A stretch of DNA of 64,000 bases, from positions 51,822 to 115,821 of the forward strand of contig NZ_AJXT01000018.1 of the NCBI RefSeq assembly GCF_000264295.1. Reading direction: 5' to 3'. Numbering within the stretch: position 1 is the stretch's first letter; each line of letters starts with the position of its first letter. The notes under the pieces are model-generated. The model did not search any database, was not told the DNA's origin, and was given only the letters and a program-made list of their open reading frames with translations. The DNA comes from Rhodanobacter spathiphylli B39 (lineage in GTDB: Bacteria; Pseudomonadota; Gammaproteobacteria; Xanthomonadales; Rhodanobacteraceae). Shown here piece by piece: positions 8,036-18,012 of this stretch. The position numbers and the translations under genes were made by a program.

Positions 8036-11000
8036 TCAATGGAAATCGCGCGAGCGACTGTCCAGCTCGCCCAGCCACGCGCTCATGTCGGTGAGCCGCC
8101 GGGCGATCAGGTGGGCCACGCCGTCGACGCACTCCCATTGCCCTTCCACGCCGAGCAGGCGCGCCTCCAGATACGCACGCCGCTGCCGCTCGGCGACCTG
8201 GCTCCAGACCACCACGTTGATGGCGCCGTGCTCGTCTTCGATGGTGATGAAGGTGACGCCGCTGGCGGTCTGCGGGCGCTGGCGCTGGGTGACCAGGCCG
8301 GCGGCGCGCACCAGGCTCTGATGCCGCTGGCCACGCAGGCTGCGCGAGTCGGCGAAACGCGCCGCGCGCAGGCGCGAACGGATCAGTTGCAGCGGATGCG
8401 GGCCGAGGCTGAGCCCGGTACGCGCATAGTCCGACTGCAGGTTTTCCGCGACCGACGGCACCGGCAGCGCGATGGCCTCTTCCGCCGGGCTGGCGCGTCC
8501 GAACAGCGGCAGCTGCGGCTCGACGCCGGCCACCGCCCACTTCGCCCGATGGCGATGACCCGCCAAGCCGCGCAAGGCGCCCGCCTCGGCCAGCAGTTCC
8601 TGCTGGCGGCGGTCGATGCCGGTGCGGGCGCACAGATCCGTCACGTCGACGAAGGCACGCGCGGCGCGTGCCGCCGAAATCCGTTCGGCGACGTCTTCGC
8701 GAAAACCACGCACTTGCCGCAAGCCGAGCCGCAGCGCCGGTTGATCGCGTGCGTCGTCTTCCAGCGTGCAGTCCCACTCGCTGTGGCGCACGTCGACCGG
8801 GCGCACCGCGATGCCGTGGCGCTGCGCGTCCTGCACGATCTGGCTGGGCCCGTAGAAACCCATCGGCTGTGCGTTGAGCAGGGCACAGGCGAATGCGGCC
8901 GGCTCGTGGCATTTCAGCCAGCAGCTGGCGTAGACGATGCCGGCGAAACTGGCCGCGTGGCTCTCGGGAAAACCGTAGCTGCCGAAGCCCTTGATCTGCT
9001 CGAACAATCGCGCGGCAAACTCGGCGGTGTAACCGCGTTCGAGCATGCCGCGGATGATCCGCTCGCGATGGTGCTCCATGCCGCCATGACGTTTCCACGC
9101 CGCCATCGCGCGGCGCAGCTGGTCGGCTTCGCCGGCCGTGTAACCGGCCGCCACGATCGCCAGCTTCATCACCTGCTCCTGGAACAGCGGCACGCCCAGG
9201 GTGCGTTCGAACACCGCCTTCAGATCCTCCGACGGATAGTCCACCGGCTCCTCGCCGCGCCGACGGCGCAGGTACGGATGCACCATGTCGCCCTGGATCG
9301 GGCCGGGCCGCACGATTGCCACCTGGATCACCAGGTCGTAGAAATTTTCCGGGCGATGCCGCGGCAGCATCGCCATCTGCGCGCGGCTTTCGATCTGGAA
9401 CACGCCGACGGTGTCGGCACGCTGGATCATCTCGTACGTTTGCGGGTCTTCGGCCGGCAACGTCGCCAGGCTGTAATCCTGGCCGCGATGGGCGCGCAGC
9501 AGGTCCAGGCAACGGCGCACGCAACTCAACATGCCCAGCGCCAGGCAATCGACCTTGAGCAGGCGCATGGTGTCGAGGTCGTCCTTGTCCCACTGGATGA
9601 TGGTGCGATCGGCCATCGCCGCGTTCTCCACCGGCACCAGTTCGGCCAGCGGCGCGTCGCTGATCACGAAACCGCCCACGTGCTGCGACAGGTGCCGCGG
9701 CATGTCGCGCAACTCGGCGGTGAGCTTGAGCACCCGGCGCAGTACCGCACCCTGCGGATCGAAACCGTGTTCGCGCAGGCGCTCGTCCAGCGATTGCTCA
9801 CCGCGCCAGCCGAAGATGCCGCTCAACTGATCCACCTGGTCCGGCGGCAGGCCCAGCGCCTTGGCCACGTCGCGCACGGCGCTCTTGCCGCGATAGCAGA
9901 TCACCGTGGCCGCCAGCGCGGCGCGCTCGCGACCGTACTTGGCGTAGATGTACTGGATCACCTCCTCGCGCCGCTCGTGCTCGAAATCCACGTCGATGTC
10001 GGGCGGCTCGTTGCGCTCCTTGCTGATGAACCGCTCCACCAGCAGGTTCATCCGCGCCGGGTCGACCTCGGTGACGCCGAGCGCGAAACACACGGCGGAG
10101 TTGGCCGCCGAGCCGCGGCCCTGGCAGAGAATCTTCTGACTGCGGGCGAAGTGCACGATGTCGTGCACGGTGAGGAAATAGGACTCGTACTGCAGCTCCT
10201 CGATCAGCCCCAGTTCGTGCTCGATCTGTGCGCGAACCTTCTCTGGCACGCCATTCGGCCAGCGCCAGCGCATGCCCTTTTCGGTGAGGTGCCGCAGCCA
10301 GCTGCTGGCGCTGTGGCCTTCGGGCACCAGCTCGGCGGGATAGCGGTATGTCAGTTCGTCGAGGCTGAACGTGCAGCGCGCGGCGATGGCGGTGCTTTCG
10401 TGCATCAGTTCGGCGGGATAGATCGCGTCCAGCGCCTCGCGCCGGCGCAGGTGGCGCTCGCCGTTGCGGAAGATCAGCGCGCCGGCTTCGGCCAGCGGCA
10501 CGCGATGGCGGATCGCAGTCAGCGTGTTCTGCAGCGCAAGCCGGCGACGCACATGCATGTGCACGTCGCCGGCGGCGACCAGCGGCAGGTCGAGGCTGTG
10601 CCCGAGTCGCTGCAGCTCGCGCAGGCGCCCGGCGTCGTCCGGCCCGTGATGCAACTCCACCGCCAGCCACGCACGCCCGGCGAAGGTGTCGCGCATCCAG
10701 CGGCCGTGGGCGACATCGGGCTCGCGCCCGGGCAGCCACAGCGCGAAGGTGCCCGGCACGCCATCGGCGAGATCGGCGCGATGCAGGCGATAGGTGCCCT
10801 TGACCGAGGCCCGGCGGCCGCGGGTGATCAGTTTGCACAACGCGGTATAGCCGGCCTTGTTCTCGCACAGCAGCACCAGCCTGGGGCCGTCGTCGAGCTG
10901 GAATTCGGCGCCCACGATCAGTTTGACGCCGGTGGCGCGCGAGGCTTCCAGCGCGCGCACGATGCCGGCCAGCGAACACTCGTCGGTGATCGCCAGCGCC

Positions 11001-11104
11001 TCGTAGTCGCAAACTTTCGCGCGCTCGAACAGTTCGCGCGCACTGGACGCGCCGCGGCCGAACGAGAAGTTCGACAGGCAATGCAGCTCGGCATACGCGT
11101 TCAT
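8036..11104 (-). CDS. dnaE2: Error-prone DNA polymerase DnaE2 (ImuC)
   Basis: The catalytic subunit of the LexA-controlled mutasome, a C-family polymerase of 1022 residues that copies damaged DNA with ImuB. The start at 11104 gives the typical PHP-domain opening [20 protein letters not shown]; the polymerase active-site motif PDIDVDF is at residues 368-374, preceded by [13 protein letters not shown]; a helix-hairpin-helix and an OB-fold ([19 protein letters not shown]) are at the C terminus. The start overlaps the imuB stop by four bases (ATGA). It is the last gene of the lexA-imuA-imuB-dnaE2 operon. Expression should rise on DNA damage. Confidence 0.96.
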   Translation of the reverse strand: MNAYAELHCLSNFSFGRGASSARELFERAKVCDYEALAITDECSLAGIVRALEASRATGVKLIVGAEFQLDDGPRLVLLCENKAGYTALCKLITRGRRASVKGTYRLHRADLADGVPGTFALWLPGREPDVAHGRWMRDTFAGRAWLAVELHHGPDDAGRLRELQRLGHSLDLPLVAAGDVHMHVRRRLALQNTLTAIRHRVPLAEAGALIFRNGERHLRRREALDAIYPAELMHESTAIAARCTFSLDELTYRYPAELVPEGHSASSWLRHLTEKGMRWRWPNGVPEKVRAQIEHELGLIEELQYESYFLTVHDIVHFARSQKILCQGRGSAANSAVCFALGVTEVDPARMNLLVERFISKERNEPPDIDVDFEHERREEVIQYIYAKYGRERAALAATVICYRGKSAVRDVAKALGLPPDQVDQLSGIFGWRGEQSLDERLREHGFDPQGAVLRRVLKLTAELRDMPRHLSQHVGGFVISDAPLAELVPVENAAMADRTIIQWDKDDLDTMRLLKVDCLALGMLSCVRRCLDLLRAHRGQDYSLATLPAEDPQTYEMIQRADTVGVFQIESRAQMAMLPRHRPENFYDLVIQVAIVRPGPIQGDMVHPYLRRRRGEEPVDYPSEDLKAVFERTLGVPLFQEQVMKLAIVAAGYTAGEADQLRRAMAAWKRHGGMEHHRERIIRGMLERGYTAEFAARLFEQIKGFGSYGFPESHAASFAGIVYASCWLKCHEPAAFACALLNAQPMGFYGPSQIVQDAQRHGIAVRPVDVRHSEWDCTLEDDARDQPALRLGLRQVRGFREDVAERISAARAARAFVDVTDLCARTGIDRRQQELLAEAGALRGLAGHRHRAKWAVAGVEPQLPLFGRASPAEEAIALPVPSVAENLQSDYARTGLSLGPHPLQLIRSRLRAARFADSRSLRGQRHQSLVRAAGLVTQRQRPQTASGVTFITIEDEHGAINVVVWSQVAERQRRAYLEARLLGVEGQWECVDGVAHLIARRLTDMSAWLGELDSRSRDFH

Positions 11105-12501
11105 GCGAACCAGCCGTGCAGCATCCAGCCGTCGCGCTCGCCCGGCGCGCAGAACGCCCAGCCGCGCTGGCCCTGCGCGGTCTCCACCACGTAGTAGTCG
11201 CGGCACACCTCGCCGCCATCCCACCAGCCGGTTTCCAGTCGCTCGGGGCCGGCCAGGATGCGCGGCGCGGCACCGCGCAGCGGAATCGGCCGCTCGAACA
11301 GCCAGGTCGGTCGCGGCGAGGGTTCCTGCCAGCCGTCATCGTGGGCCGTCACTTTCTGCGCCAGCTCGGGCCGCGGATCGGTGGTGCTGCCCAGTTGATG
11401 CACGGCGCGATCGCCCAGCCGCGCACGCAGGCGTTCGCGCAGCTGTTCGATCGGCAACGCGTTGGCGGGACGCTCGTCGAACAGGTCGCGGCCGGCCGGC
11501 ACGAACGCAGGCAGATCGCGCGCGAGCAGGCGCATGGCGATGACCGGTTGCGGCAGTTGCACCTGCTCCAGCCGCGCGCGCGCCAGTTCGAACAGCATGC
11601 CGGCCTCGCGCTCGGGCGCGAGCAGGCCCACCTTCACCTCGGTGTGTCCCTCGCGATGTTCCAGCTGCAACGTGAAACGCTGCACGCCGCCGTCGCGACC
11701 GGCCAGATAGGCGGACAGATCGGACGTCATGCGACGCAGCGGAAAGACCAGCGCGCCAATGGCTTCGACTTCGTGCGTCAGCTCGATGCGCAGGTCGAAG
11801 CGGTCGGGTGGCCGATACGCTTCCAGGCCGGCCGGGGCCGCGCCGGTCAGGCGATCCAGCGCGAGCAGCAACTCCGCACCGAAACGCCGGCGCAGGCCGT
11901 CGCGCGGCAGCGCCAGCAACTGGCCCAGCGTGCGGATGCCCATGCCCGGCAAGGCCTCGGCCGCCGCCGCAGGCAGGCGACTCTGGGCCAGCGGGATGCG
12001 CTGCAATGCGTGACGCAGCTGTTCGTCGGTGAGCACCGCCTGGCCGTCGGCGACGCCGGCCAGCACATGCGCCGCATGCGGCGTGGGCGCGGCGCTGATC
12101 CGGTGGCGGAAACCCAGCGCATCGAGATCGGCGCGCAGCAGGCTTTCCAGCCGCGGCCACGAACCGAACAGGTTCAGGCTGCGGCTGACCTCCAGCACGA
12201 TCGCGTGGGGCAGCAGGCTCACCTCGGCGCTGTAGCGATAGGCCACCGCGGCCAGGAACCGATGCCACTGATCGACCCGCTCAGGCTGGTACGGCAGTGC
12301 CTCGAATTGCGCCAGCAGCGCCTGCGCCGCGCTCAGTCGCTGACCCACGCGCAGGCCGGCCTCGCGCGCGGCCGCGTTCGCCGCCACGATGCTGCGCGCA
12401 TGTCCGGTGCCGGCCACCAGTACCAGTGGGCCCGCGTCCGCACGACGACGGAGGACACCGTCCAGTGCCAGCTGCGGCAACGCTATGCAGGCCCACAACA
12501 T
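11101..12501 (-). CDS. imuB: ImuB, inactive Y-family polymerase-like protein
   Basis: The 466-residue scaffold of the ImuA-ImuB-DnaE2 mutasome. It has the fold of a Y-family polymerase, but the N terminus reads [14 protein letters not shown] where active members have DMDAFYASVE, so the catalytic carboxylates are missing, as expected for ImuB. The segment AGRDLFDE near residue 350 is a plausible beta-clamp contact, which in ImuB brings the mutasome to the replication fork. A short C-terminal domain ([15 protein letters not shown]) is typical. It lies 12 bases after imuA and overlaps dnaE2. Confidence 0.92.
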   Translation of the reverse strand: MLWACIALPQLALDGVLRRRADAGPLVLVAGTGHARSIVAANAAAREAGLRVGQRLSAAQALLAQFEALPYQPERVDQWHRFLAAVAYRYSAEVSLLPHAIVLEVSRSLNLFGSWPRLESLLRADLDALGFRHRISAAPTPHAAHVLAGVADGQAVLTDEQLRHALQRIPLAQSRLPAAAAEALPGMGIRTLGQLLALPRDGLRRRFGAELLLALDRLTGAAPAGLEAYRPPDRFDLRIELTHEVEAIGALVFPLRRMTSDLSAYLAGRDGGVQRFTLQLEHREGHTEVKVGLLAPEREAGMLFELARARLEQVQLPQPVIAMRLLARDLPAFVPAGRDLFDERPANALPIEQLRERLRARLGDRAVHQLGSTTDPRPELAQKVTAHDDGWQEPSPRPTWLFERPIPLRGAAPRILAGPERLETGWWDGGEVCRDYYVVETAQGQRGWAFCAPGERDGWMLHGWFA

Positions 12502-12513
12502 CGGCGCCCACCA

Positions 12514-13137
12514 TCAATGCAGGGCGCGCGGCAGCGCCACCGGCTGGGCGGGCAGCGCGCCGCCACGGCATTTGCGCACCCATACCCGCGCCTGCGGCCG
12601 CGCTTCCAGCTCCAGCCGCAACGCGGCCGGCGAGGCATTGGAGAGATGCTGTCGGTCGCGGAATGCGAAGGCCAGCGCGCGGCCGCCGTCGGCGGCCACC
12701 TGCAGCCGGCGCAACGCGCGATCGTCCGCCTGCCGCGGCCACGCCAGCACCGCCGCGCAACTGCCCGAGCGCAGGCACTGCTCCGTCGCCCACAACACGT
12801 CGGCCTCGGTCGCGCTGACGATCTCGATCCGGCGCATGTCCACGCCGTGCTGGCGCCAACCAGCCACGCAGGGCAGATACGGCGGCGCGACCAGCACCAC
12901 CGCCCGCGCGCCCTGGCTGAGGCGCGCCAGCGTGGGCAGCACCAGTTGCAGTTCGCCCACGCCATCCAGCGGCAGCAGGATTTCCGACAGCGCCGCCGCC
13001 GGCCAGCCGCCGCTGGGCAGCACCGCATCCAGCGCGGCCCAGCCGGTGGGCTGCTCGCCGGCCGGCAGCGGTTCGGCCCGGCCGCGCCAGACCCGGCGCG
13101 CATCGAGCAGGTTCGACAAGGGCATCACGGCCGCCAT
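12514..13137 (-). CDS. imuA: ImuA, RecA/SulA-like mutasome component
   Basis: A 207-residue protein with the ImuA pattern: PTGWAALDAVLPSGGWPAAALSEI resembles the start of a RecA core but lacks a true Walker A lysine. ImuA binds RecA and ImuB and is needed for DnaE2-dependent mutagenesis. The start at 13137 overlaps the lexA stop by one base (TGATG); a second ATG at 13125 is also possible. Position second in the SOS operon, directly after its repressor, supports the assignment. Confidence 0.9.
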   Translation of the reverse strand: MAAVMPLSNLLDARRVWRGRAEPLPAGEQPTGWAALDAVLPSGGWPAAALSEILLPLDGVGELQLVLPTLARLSQGARAVVLVAPPYLPCVAGWRQHGVDMRRIEIVSATEADVLWATEQCLRSGSCAAVLAWPRQADDRALRRLQVAADGGRALAFAFRDRQHLSNASPAALRLELEARPQARVWVRKCRGGALPAQPVALPRALH

Positions 13138-13766
13138 CAGCCGCCCCTCAGCAGACCGGCGAACAGGCCTTCGATGGCGAAGTCCTCGCTGGGGTCGGGG
13201 TCGATCGGCTGGTAACCGGGACTGTTGGGCAGCAGCCGGATCACCTCGCCCTGCCAGTACAGCCGCTTGATCGTGAAGCGGTCGCCGCCGACGCGCGCCG
13301 CCACCACCTGGCCGTGCCGGGCCACCGGCGTGGCGTGCACGCCGACCAGATCTCCGTCGAGGATGCCCTCATCGCGCATCGAATCGCCGACCACCCGCAC
13401 CAGGTAATCCGGCGTGAGCCGGAACAGCCAACGCGACACGCGCAGGCTGCGCTCGATCCGCGACTCGGAAAACAGCGGCTCGCCGGCGGCGATGCGGCCG
13501 ACCAGCGGCAGCTCCAGGGTGTCCGCATCCAGCGCGTCGGGCGCGTCCACCAGGCGGATGCCGCGCGAACGGTTCGGCTCGATCGCCAGCCGCCCCTTGG
13601 CCTCCAGCGAACGCACGTGCTTGAGCACCGCGCTGACGTGGGGCAGGCCCATCGCCTGGCCGATCTCCTCCAGCGTGGGCGCCTGACCATCCCGCGCCAC
13701 GCGGGCGCGGATGAACTCGAGGATGTTGGACTGGCGGCTGGTCAGGTGCAGGCTCATGGCCGCCAT
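13137..13766 (-). CDS. lexA: LexA repressor
   Basis: The SOS repressor, 209 residues with the chosen start. It has an N-terminal winged helix (RQSNILEFIRARVARDGQAP onward), the self-cleavage site Ala94-Gly95 (IAAGEP) and the protease dyad Ser129 (VVGDSM) and Lys167 (FTIKRLYW). The start at 13766 is preferred over 13757 because AAGGTG lies at the right distance upstream; that ribosome binding site is part of the palindromic operator at 13768-13789. It heads the operon lexA-imuA-imuB-dnaE2, so this LexA is the repressor of its own mutasome. Xanthomonads often have a second LexA, so this may be the LexA2 type. Confidence 0.93.
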   Translation of the reverse strand: MAAMSLHLTSRQSNILEFIRARVARDGQAPTLEEIGQAMGLPHVSAVLKHVRSLEAKGRLAIEPNRSRGIRLVDAPDALDADTLELPLVGRIAAGEPLFSESRIERSLRVSRWLFRLTPDYLVRVVGDSMRDEGILDGDLVGVHATPVARHGQVVAARVGGDRFTIKRLYWQGEVIRLLPNSPGYQPIDPDPSEDFAIEGLFAGLLRGG

Positions 13767-13767
13767 G

Positions 13768-13789
13768 TTTTCACCTTTTGTGGTGAAAA
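13768..13789. promoter_or_regulatory. Probable LexA operator overlapping the lexA ribosome binding site
   Basis: A perfect inverted repeat TTTTCACC (13768-13775) and GGTGAAAA (13782-13789), separated by six bases, lies directly before the lexA start at 13766. On the transcribed minus strand the right arm supplies the AAGGTG ribosome binding site. Position and symmetry fit autoregulation, but the half-site does not match the enterobacterial CTGT-N8-ACAG or the GTTC type, so the binding specificity is inferred. Confidence 0.65.
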
Positions 13790-13882
13790 TACAGTCTGGC
13801 GCTGCGGAGCCCATCGGCAAAGCGGGCGAGCCGTTGTGGCAGCCCAGTTACGCGGCATTAACAAACCGCGTAGTACATTAAG

Positions 13883-13992
13883 CCCATGTCGTGAGACAAC
13901 CTTCCCGCTGCGTGGCGAGGCTCCCCTCCTCCTCCACGCGATCAAGATGGAACCCCCCGAAACCCGCAGATCCCCCTCTGCGGGTTTTTTTT
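13883..13992 (+). ncRNA. Candidate small RNA with C-rich loops
   Basis: The gap between lexA and the glycoside hydrolase (both leftward) ends in a strong rightward terminator that no rightward gene explains. Upstream are a stem (GCGTGG 13910-13915 with CCACGC 13934-13939, continued by GAGG with CCTC) whose loop is CTCCCCT, then a single-stranded CCCCCC run at 13953-13958, then the terminator hairpin with a TCCCCC loop. A weak promoter (TTACGC at 13848, TAGTAC at 13871, 17-base spacing) would start RNA near 13883. The architecture recalls the sX13 small RNA of Xanthomonas, which regulates through C-rich loops. Homology is not established; boundaries are estimates. Confidence 0.5.
13961..13992 (+). 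terminator. Rho-independent terminator of the candidate small RNA
   Basis: A ten-base-pair stem (AACCCGCAGA 13961-13970 with TCTGCGGGTT 13977-13986), a six-base C-rich loop and eight T residues ending at 13992. It is oriented rightward; on the minus strand the hairpin is not followed by a T-tract, so it is not a terminator for lexA's neighbours. Confidence 0.85.
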
Positions 13993-14002
13993 GCGTCCAT
14001 CG

Positions 14003-16135
14003 TCAACGCCCGCCTGATGGCTGCGCCTGTTCATTGGCTTGGCGCACGGCCCGCACAAAGCCGCCAAACGGAATGTCGGTGATGCCCACCAGCCCGATGT
14101 GGCTGTTCTCGCCATCGAGCAGGCGACCGGTCACCGGCTGGTCGGTGTACTCGAACCAGTGCACGCCGACGACCTGCGGATTCGCCGCGGCGGCCGCGAG
14201 GTACTTCGCATAGGCCTCGCCGCGCTGCGCCTCGTTCCCTACCGGCACCACGCCTGCGCCAAACGGGCCGCGATCGGTCGAGCCGAAGTGGAATTCGCTG
14301 ATCAGCACCGGCTTGTCCAGCGCCTGCATCCGGGCCATGTCGATGTGGTGCTGCGGCAGGTCGGCGTAGGCGTTGAAACTGACCACGTCGCAATACTGCG
14401 CGCAGGCCGCGACGGCTTCGGGCGTGTACACCGCGAACCGGCCGCCGAGGAACAGATGGTGCGGATCGTGGCGGCGGATCGCTGCGGCCACGATGCGGAA
14501 ATAGGCGTCGGCGTAGTGGCTCAGCCATGCGCTGTAGTCGCGGGCAATCGCCGGATGCGCCTCGCTCGGCACGGGCGCGGCGTAGCCGGTGGCGTCCAGC
14601 GCTTTCCACGAGTCCAGTGGAATGCCCCACGCGGCGGCCAGCGCCTGCGGCGTCACGTACTGCTTGCGCAGCATCGCGATGAAGACCTGCTTGGCCGGGC
14701 TTGCCGCCTCGCCCGCCAGGGTGCCCAGCGCCAGTCCCCAGCGACCTTGCGGTCCGATGCCGGCCCAGGCCAGTTCATTGTCGGCGAAGTAGCCGAGCAG
14801 CCAGGGATCGTCGCGCACGTCGGCACTGGCCTTCGCTACCGCCGCCTCGGTGGCGGCGACGAAACGGGGATCGAACGGATCGGGCATGCGGCCCCAGTAA
14901 TCGTAGCCACTGGAGACATTCGCGTAGTCGCCGATGATGTTGATCGAGCGCGTATACGGCAGCCGGTGGGCCTGGCCCAACGCCGGATCGCTCCAGTTGC
15001 CGAGGGTGTTGAAGCCCCAGGCCTGCAACCGGTCCAGCGTGCGCGTGCGCCATGCGGACAACCAGCCCGCACCATCGATGCGATACAGGTTGGCCGCGTG
15101 GAAGTCGAACCAGCGCCCGTGGTCATGGCCGATGCCGCTGCTGGCAGCCTGGCCCGGACGCCGGCTGTCGCCGCGCCCATGAAACGCGGCCCATGCGCCA
15201 CGGTCCGGCGGCAGCCCGGTGAACATGAACTCGCGCCCCTCGACGCGGGTGCGCTGGTCTCCGATGTTGACCGCATTGACGCCCAGCGAAAAGAACGGGT
15301 GGCCTTCGGGCGTCACCAGTTGCCAGCGACCCGCCTGCCTTTGCGCGTGGAACCAGCCGGTCTTGCGCAGCTTCTGGCCGTCCAGACGTCCGCCATGAGC
15401 GTCGACGCCGGCGGGCTTCGCGGCCTCCGGAGCGGCCATGACCGCCGCGCGCAGCGCGGCATCGGAATCGATCTTCTCCGGCCAGCGGCCGCGCGTGTAC
15501 TGTCCGTAGCGATCGACGATGCCGGCATAGGCCTCGTGCAGCGTGGCCTCGCCCGCGGTGACGGACAGCTTGCCGAACAGCAGGGTCTGCACCGCCTGCG
15601 GCCCCGGGATGCCCAGGCGAATCGCGCGCACGTGGTGTCGATCCAGCGTGCCTTGCACGGTGGTCGCCAGCAGGATCGACCGGCCGCGCAACTCGAACGG
15701 CATCGGCGGCCCCACCTGCATGCCCTGTTCGCGTGGCGAAGTGGCGCGCAGCGGAACCACCAGCGTCTGCGCCGGCCCGGCCGGCACGCCCACGCGCGCC
15801 TGCAGACGCGTCGACCCGGTGCCATCGATCTCGATGTCCAGCGTCACCGCCCACGGCATCGCGTTCTGCACCCGCACATGCAGCTCGCCCGCGCCCGACC
15901 AGTCCCACGCATCGCCCGCCGGCGTCATCACGATCGATGGATGCGCCGCCGGCTGGAACGCATAGCGCTGCTGCGCCACGCCGTCAGCCGCGTGTTCCAC
16001 CGCGCCGACACGGCGCACCTGGTCGAGACCGATCCGCGCACCGGCACCGGCCAGATCGGGCAGCGCCGGTGCAGCGGCGTGGCCGGGCTGCAGGCCGCAA
16101 AGGCAACACAGGGCGAGCCAGCCGCGCCATCTCAT
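14003..16135 (-). CDS. Exported glycoside hydrolase, GH50/agarase-like
   Basis: A 710-residue protein with a signal peptide (MRWRGWLALCCLCGLQPGHA), a beta-sandwich-like N-terminal region (to about residue 250), and a clan-A (beta/alpha)8 catalytic domain. Probable acid/base Glu is in GYFADNELAW and the nucleophile Glu in PVLISEFHFGS; WGFNTLGNWSD and GVHWFEYTDQP are further barrel signatures. The pattern is closest to GH50-type beta-agarases and beta-galactosidase-like relatives. In a soil-type bacterium the substrate is unlikely to be agar and cannot be told from sequence. It follows an amino acid permease gene by 14 bases and may share its transcript. Start 16135 is the first ATG giving a signal peptide. 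Confidence 0.75.
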   Translation of the reverse strand: MRWRGWLALCCLCGLQPGHAAAPALPDLAGAGARIGLDQVRRVGAVEHAADGVAQQRYAFQPAAHPSIVMTPAGDAWDWSGAGELHVRVQNAMPWAVTLDIEIDGTGSTRLQARVGVPAGPAQTLVVPLRATSPREQGMQVGPPMPFELRGRSILLATTVQGTLDRHHVRAIRLGIPGPQAVQTLLFGKLSVTAGEATLHEAYAGIVDRYGQYTRGRWPEKIDSDAALRAAVMAAPEAAKPAGVDAHGGRLDGQKLRKTGWFHAQRQAGRWQLVTPEGHPFFSLGVNAVNIGDQRTRVEGREFMFTGLPPDRGAWAAFHGRGDSRRPGQAASSGIGHDHGRWFDFHAANLYRIDGAGWLSAWRTRTLDRLQAWGFNTLGNWSDPALGQAHRLPYTRSINIIGDYANVSSGYDYWGRMPDPFDPRFVAATEAAVAKASADVRDDPWLLGYFADNELAWAGIGPQGRWGLALGTLAGEAASPAKQVFIAMLRKQYVTPQALAAAWGIPLDSWKALDATGYAAPVPSEAHPAIARDYSAWLSHYADAYFRIVAAAIRRHDPHHLFLGGRFAVYTPEAVAACAQYCDVVSFNAYADLPQHHIDMARMQALDKPVLISEFHFGSTDRGPFGAGVVPVGNEAQRGEAYAKYLAAAAANPQVVGVHWFEYTDQPVTGRLLDGENSHIGLVGITDIPFGGFVRAVRQANEQAQPSGGR

Positions 16136-16149
16136 CGCGCGTGCCCGCG

Positions 16150-17487
16150 CTACCCGACGGGATGCCGGCGGACCCAGTGCTGCCAGCCGTAATACACCGG
16201 CACGCCCAGCGCGATGATCAGCAGGCTCATGCCGGCGTCGCCCGGGGCATGGATCGCGCTGGCCACGATCACGCCGAACACGGTGATCACGAAGATCAGC
16301 GGCAGCAGCGGATAGAACGGCACCCGATACGGCGCCGGCTGGTCGATGAAGTGCTTGCGATACCAGAACAGCGTGCCGATGCCGAACACGTGGCCGAGCC
16401 ACTCGCCCACCGTGGTGTAGTTGAGCAACTGGTTGAAACTGCCCGAATAGGTGAGCACGGCGGCCCAGCCGCCCAGCAGGGCCAGCGCGATCTGCGGCGC
16501 GCGGGTGCGCGCGTCGACGCGTCCGGCGGCACGGAAGAACACGCCGTCGGCGCCCATCGTCTGCAGCACCCGCGCGCCACCGGCGATCGCGATGCTGCAA
16601 TAGCCGAAGGTGGAACAGGCGATGCCCACGGCGATCACGGTGGCCCCGGCGTCGCCGAACAGGCCGCGCATCAGGTCGGCCGCCGGCGCCGTGCTGGCGG
16701 CAAGCCCGGCATGGCCCAGTCCGGCCAGGTAGGCGTAATTGACCAGCACGTAGCAGACCACCACGCCGACCATGCCCATGCCCAGTGCCCGCGGCAGGGT
16801 CCGCTGCGGATTGCGCACCTCACCGGCGAGATCGTTGAGATAGTGGAAGCCGCCATAGGTGAACAGCACCGGCAGCAGCGCGCCGGCAAACGCCCAGGAC
16901 GACACCGGATGGAGGGTGTCCGTCGCCAGCGCCGGCCCCGGCTGGCCGTGTGCCAGCACCAGGCCGGCGACCACCAGCAGCGTGACGGCGATCAGCTTCA
17001 GCACGGTGAAGATGTTCTGCATCCACGCGCCGGCACGGATGCCGAACAGGTTGATGCCGACGATGAACACGATCGCACCCACCGCCACCGGCTTCACGTA
17101 GACCTGCGAGGGCAGGCCCAGCGCCGTGCACAGGTAGTCGGCAAACATGGTCGCCACCGCGGCCACGCTGCCGGGGTAGTTGATCAGCGCCATGGTCCAG
17201 CCGAACAGGAAACCGGGCAGCAGGCCGAATGCCTCGCGCAGGTAGACATAGATGCCACCCGCCTGCGGACGCCGCGCGCCCAGCTCGGCGTAGCACAGCA
17301 CGCCGGCCAGCGTGAGCAGGCCGCCGATCACCCACAACATCAGCACCTCGGCCCCGGAGGAGGTACTGCGTGCCACGGTGGCCGGGGTGAGGAAGATGCC
17401 CGCCCCGATCACGCCGCCGATGACGATCATCGCGGCGTCCCAGGTGTTCAGGCGACGGGCATAGGCATTGGCGGGTTCGGTCAGCAT
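16150..17487 (-). CDS. APC-family amino acid permease
   Basis: A 445-residue inner-membrane transporter with twelve predicted spans. The first span holds the APC-superfamily substrate motif GGVIGAGIF, followed by ELGARRPQAGGIYVYLREAFG, which is typical of amino acid/polyamine antiporters. Substrate is not deducible. The gene is upstream of, and 14 bases from, the exported glycoside hydrolase and leftward like it. Start at 17487 is the ATG just ahead of a conserved short cytoplasmic N terminus. Confidence 0.88.
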   Translation of the reverse strand: MLTEPANAYARRLNTWDAAMIVIGGVIGAGIFLTPATVARSTSSGAEVLMLWVIGGLLTLAGVLCYAELGARRPQAGGIYVYLREAFGLLPGFLFGWTMALINYPGSVAAVATMFADYLCTALGLPSQVYVKPVAVGAIVFIVGINLFGIRAGAWMQNIFTVLKLIAVTLLVVAGLVLAHGQPGPALATDTLHPVSSWAFAGALLPVLFTYGGFHYLNDLAGEVRNPQRTLPRALGMGMVGVVVCYVLVNYAYLAGLGHAGLAASTAPAADLMRGLFGDAGATVIAVGIACSTFGYCSIAIAGGARVLQTMGADGVFFRAAGRVDARTRAPQIALALLGGWAAVLTYSGSFNQLLNYTTVGEWLGHVFGIGTLFWYRKHFIDQPAPYRVPFYPLLPLIFVITVFGVIVASAIHAPGDAGMSLLIIALGVPVYYGWQHWVRRHPVG

Positions 17488-17603
17488 CCGCCTACCTTGC
17501 CATTGTCCGGGCCGTTTCAGCCAGTCCCATCGGCCGTCTGCTACGGTTCACGCACTCGCGAGCGGGCTTCATCCATCGCCCGCCTTCCGGAAGACCGCAA
17601 ACG

Positions 17604-17927
17604 ATGAACAACCTTGGCCTGCTGCCGCTCTGCCTGATCGTGCTTGTCCTGGCCGGCTGCTACAGCTACCGCCATTACCTCAGGGCGCGCGCACTGCTGC
17701 AGTCCTGGGCCGACGCAAACAGCTACCGGATCCTGCACGCGAAGCGCCGCCTGATGATGCCCCTGGGCATGCTCTTCACCACGTCCAGATCCCAGGTGGT
17801 CTACCACGTGGCGGTCTACGACGACTCGCTCAAGCGCATCCGCTCGGGCTGGGTACGGCTGGGCACTTACTGGACCGGCGCAATGGATGGCGACGCCATC
17901 GAGGTGAGATGGGAACATGAGCACTGA
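17604..17927 (+). CDS. Small membrane-anchored protein
   Basis: A 107-residue protein with one N-terminal hydrophobic segment ending LVLAGCYSYRHYLRAR. LAGC resembles a lipobox, but the N terminus lacks basic residues and strong positive charge follows the segment, which favours an uncleaved anchor with a cytoplasmic C-terminal domain. The rest (about residues 30-107) is a small soluble domain with tryptophans and no recognised motif. GGAAG precedes ATG 17604. It diverges from the permease and stands alone. Confidence 0.6.
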   Translation: MNNLGLLPLCLIVLVLAGCYSYRHYLRARALLQSWADANSYRILHAKRRLMMPLGMLFTTSRSQVVYHVAVYDDSLKRIRSGWVRLGTYWTGAMDGDAIEVRWEHEH

Positions 17928-18012
17928 AAGGCGCCCGCCGTGCAGAGACTCGGCAGCACGCCCACCCGATGGCCACGAAGAGCCGTCCTGCGCTCCCGCA
18001 TGAGGTGTCACC

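Noticed and set aside
8039..11194. A 1051-residue plus-strand frame opposite dnaE2
   Set aside because: It mirrors the codon bias of dnaE2, is rich in His/Gln/Arg, and the minus strand encodes a clear polymerase.
16136..16600. N-terminal extension of the glycoside hydrolase into the permease gene
   Set aside because: It is an out-of-frame shadow of the permease; the signal peptide begins at 16135.
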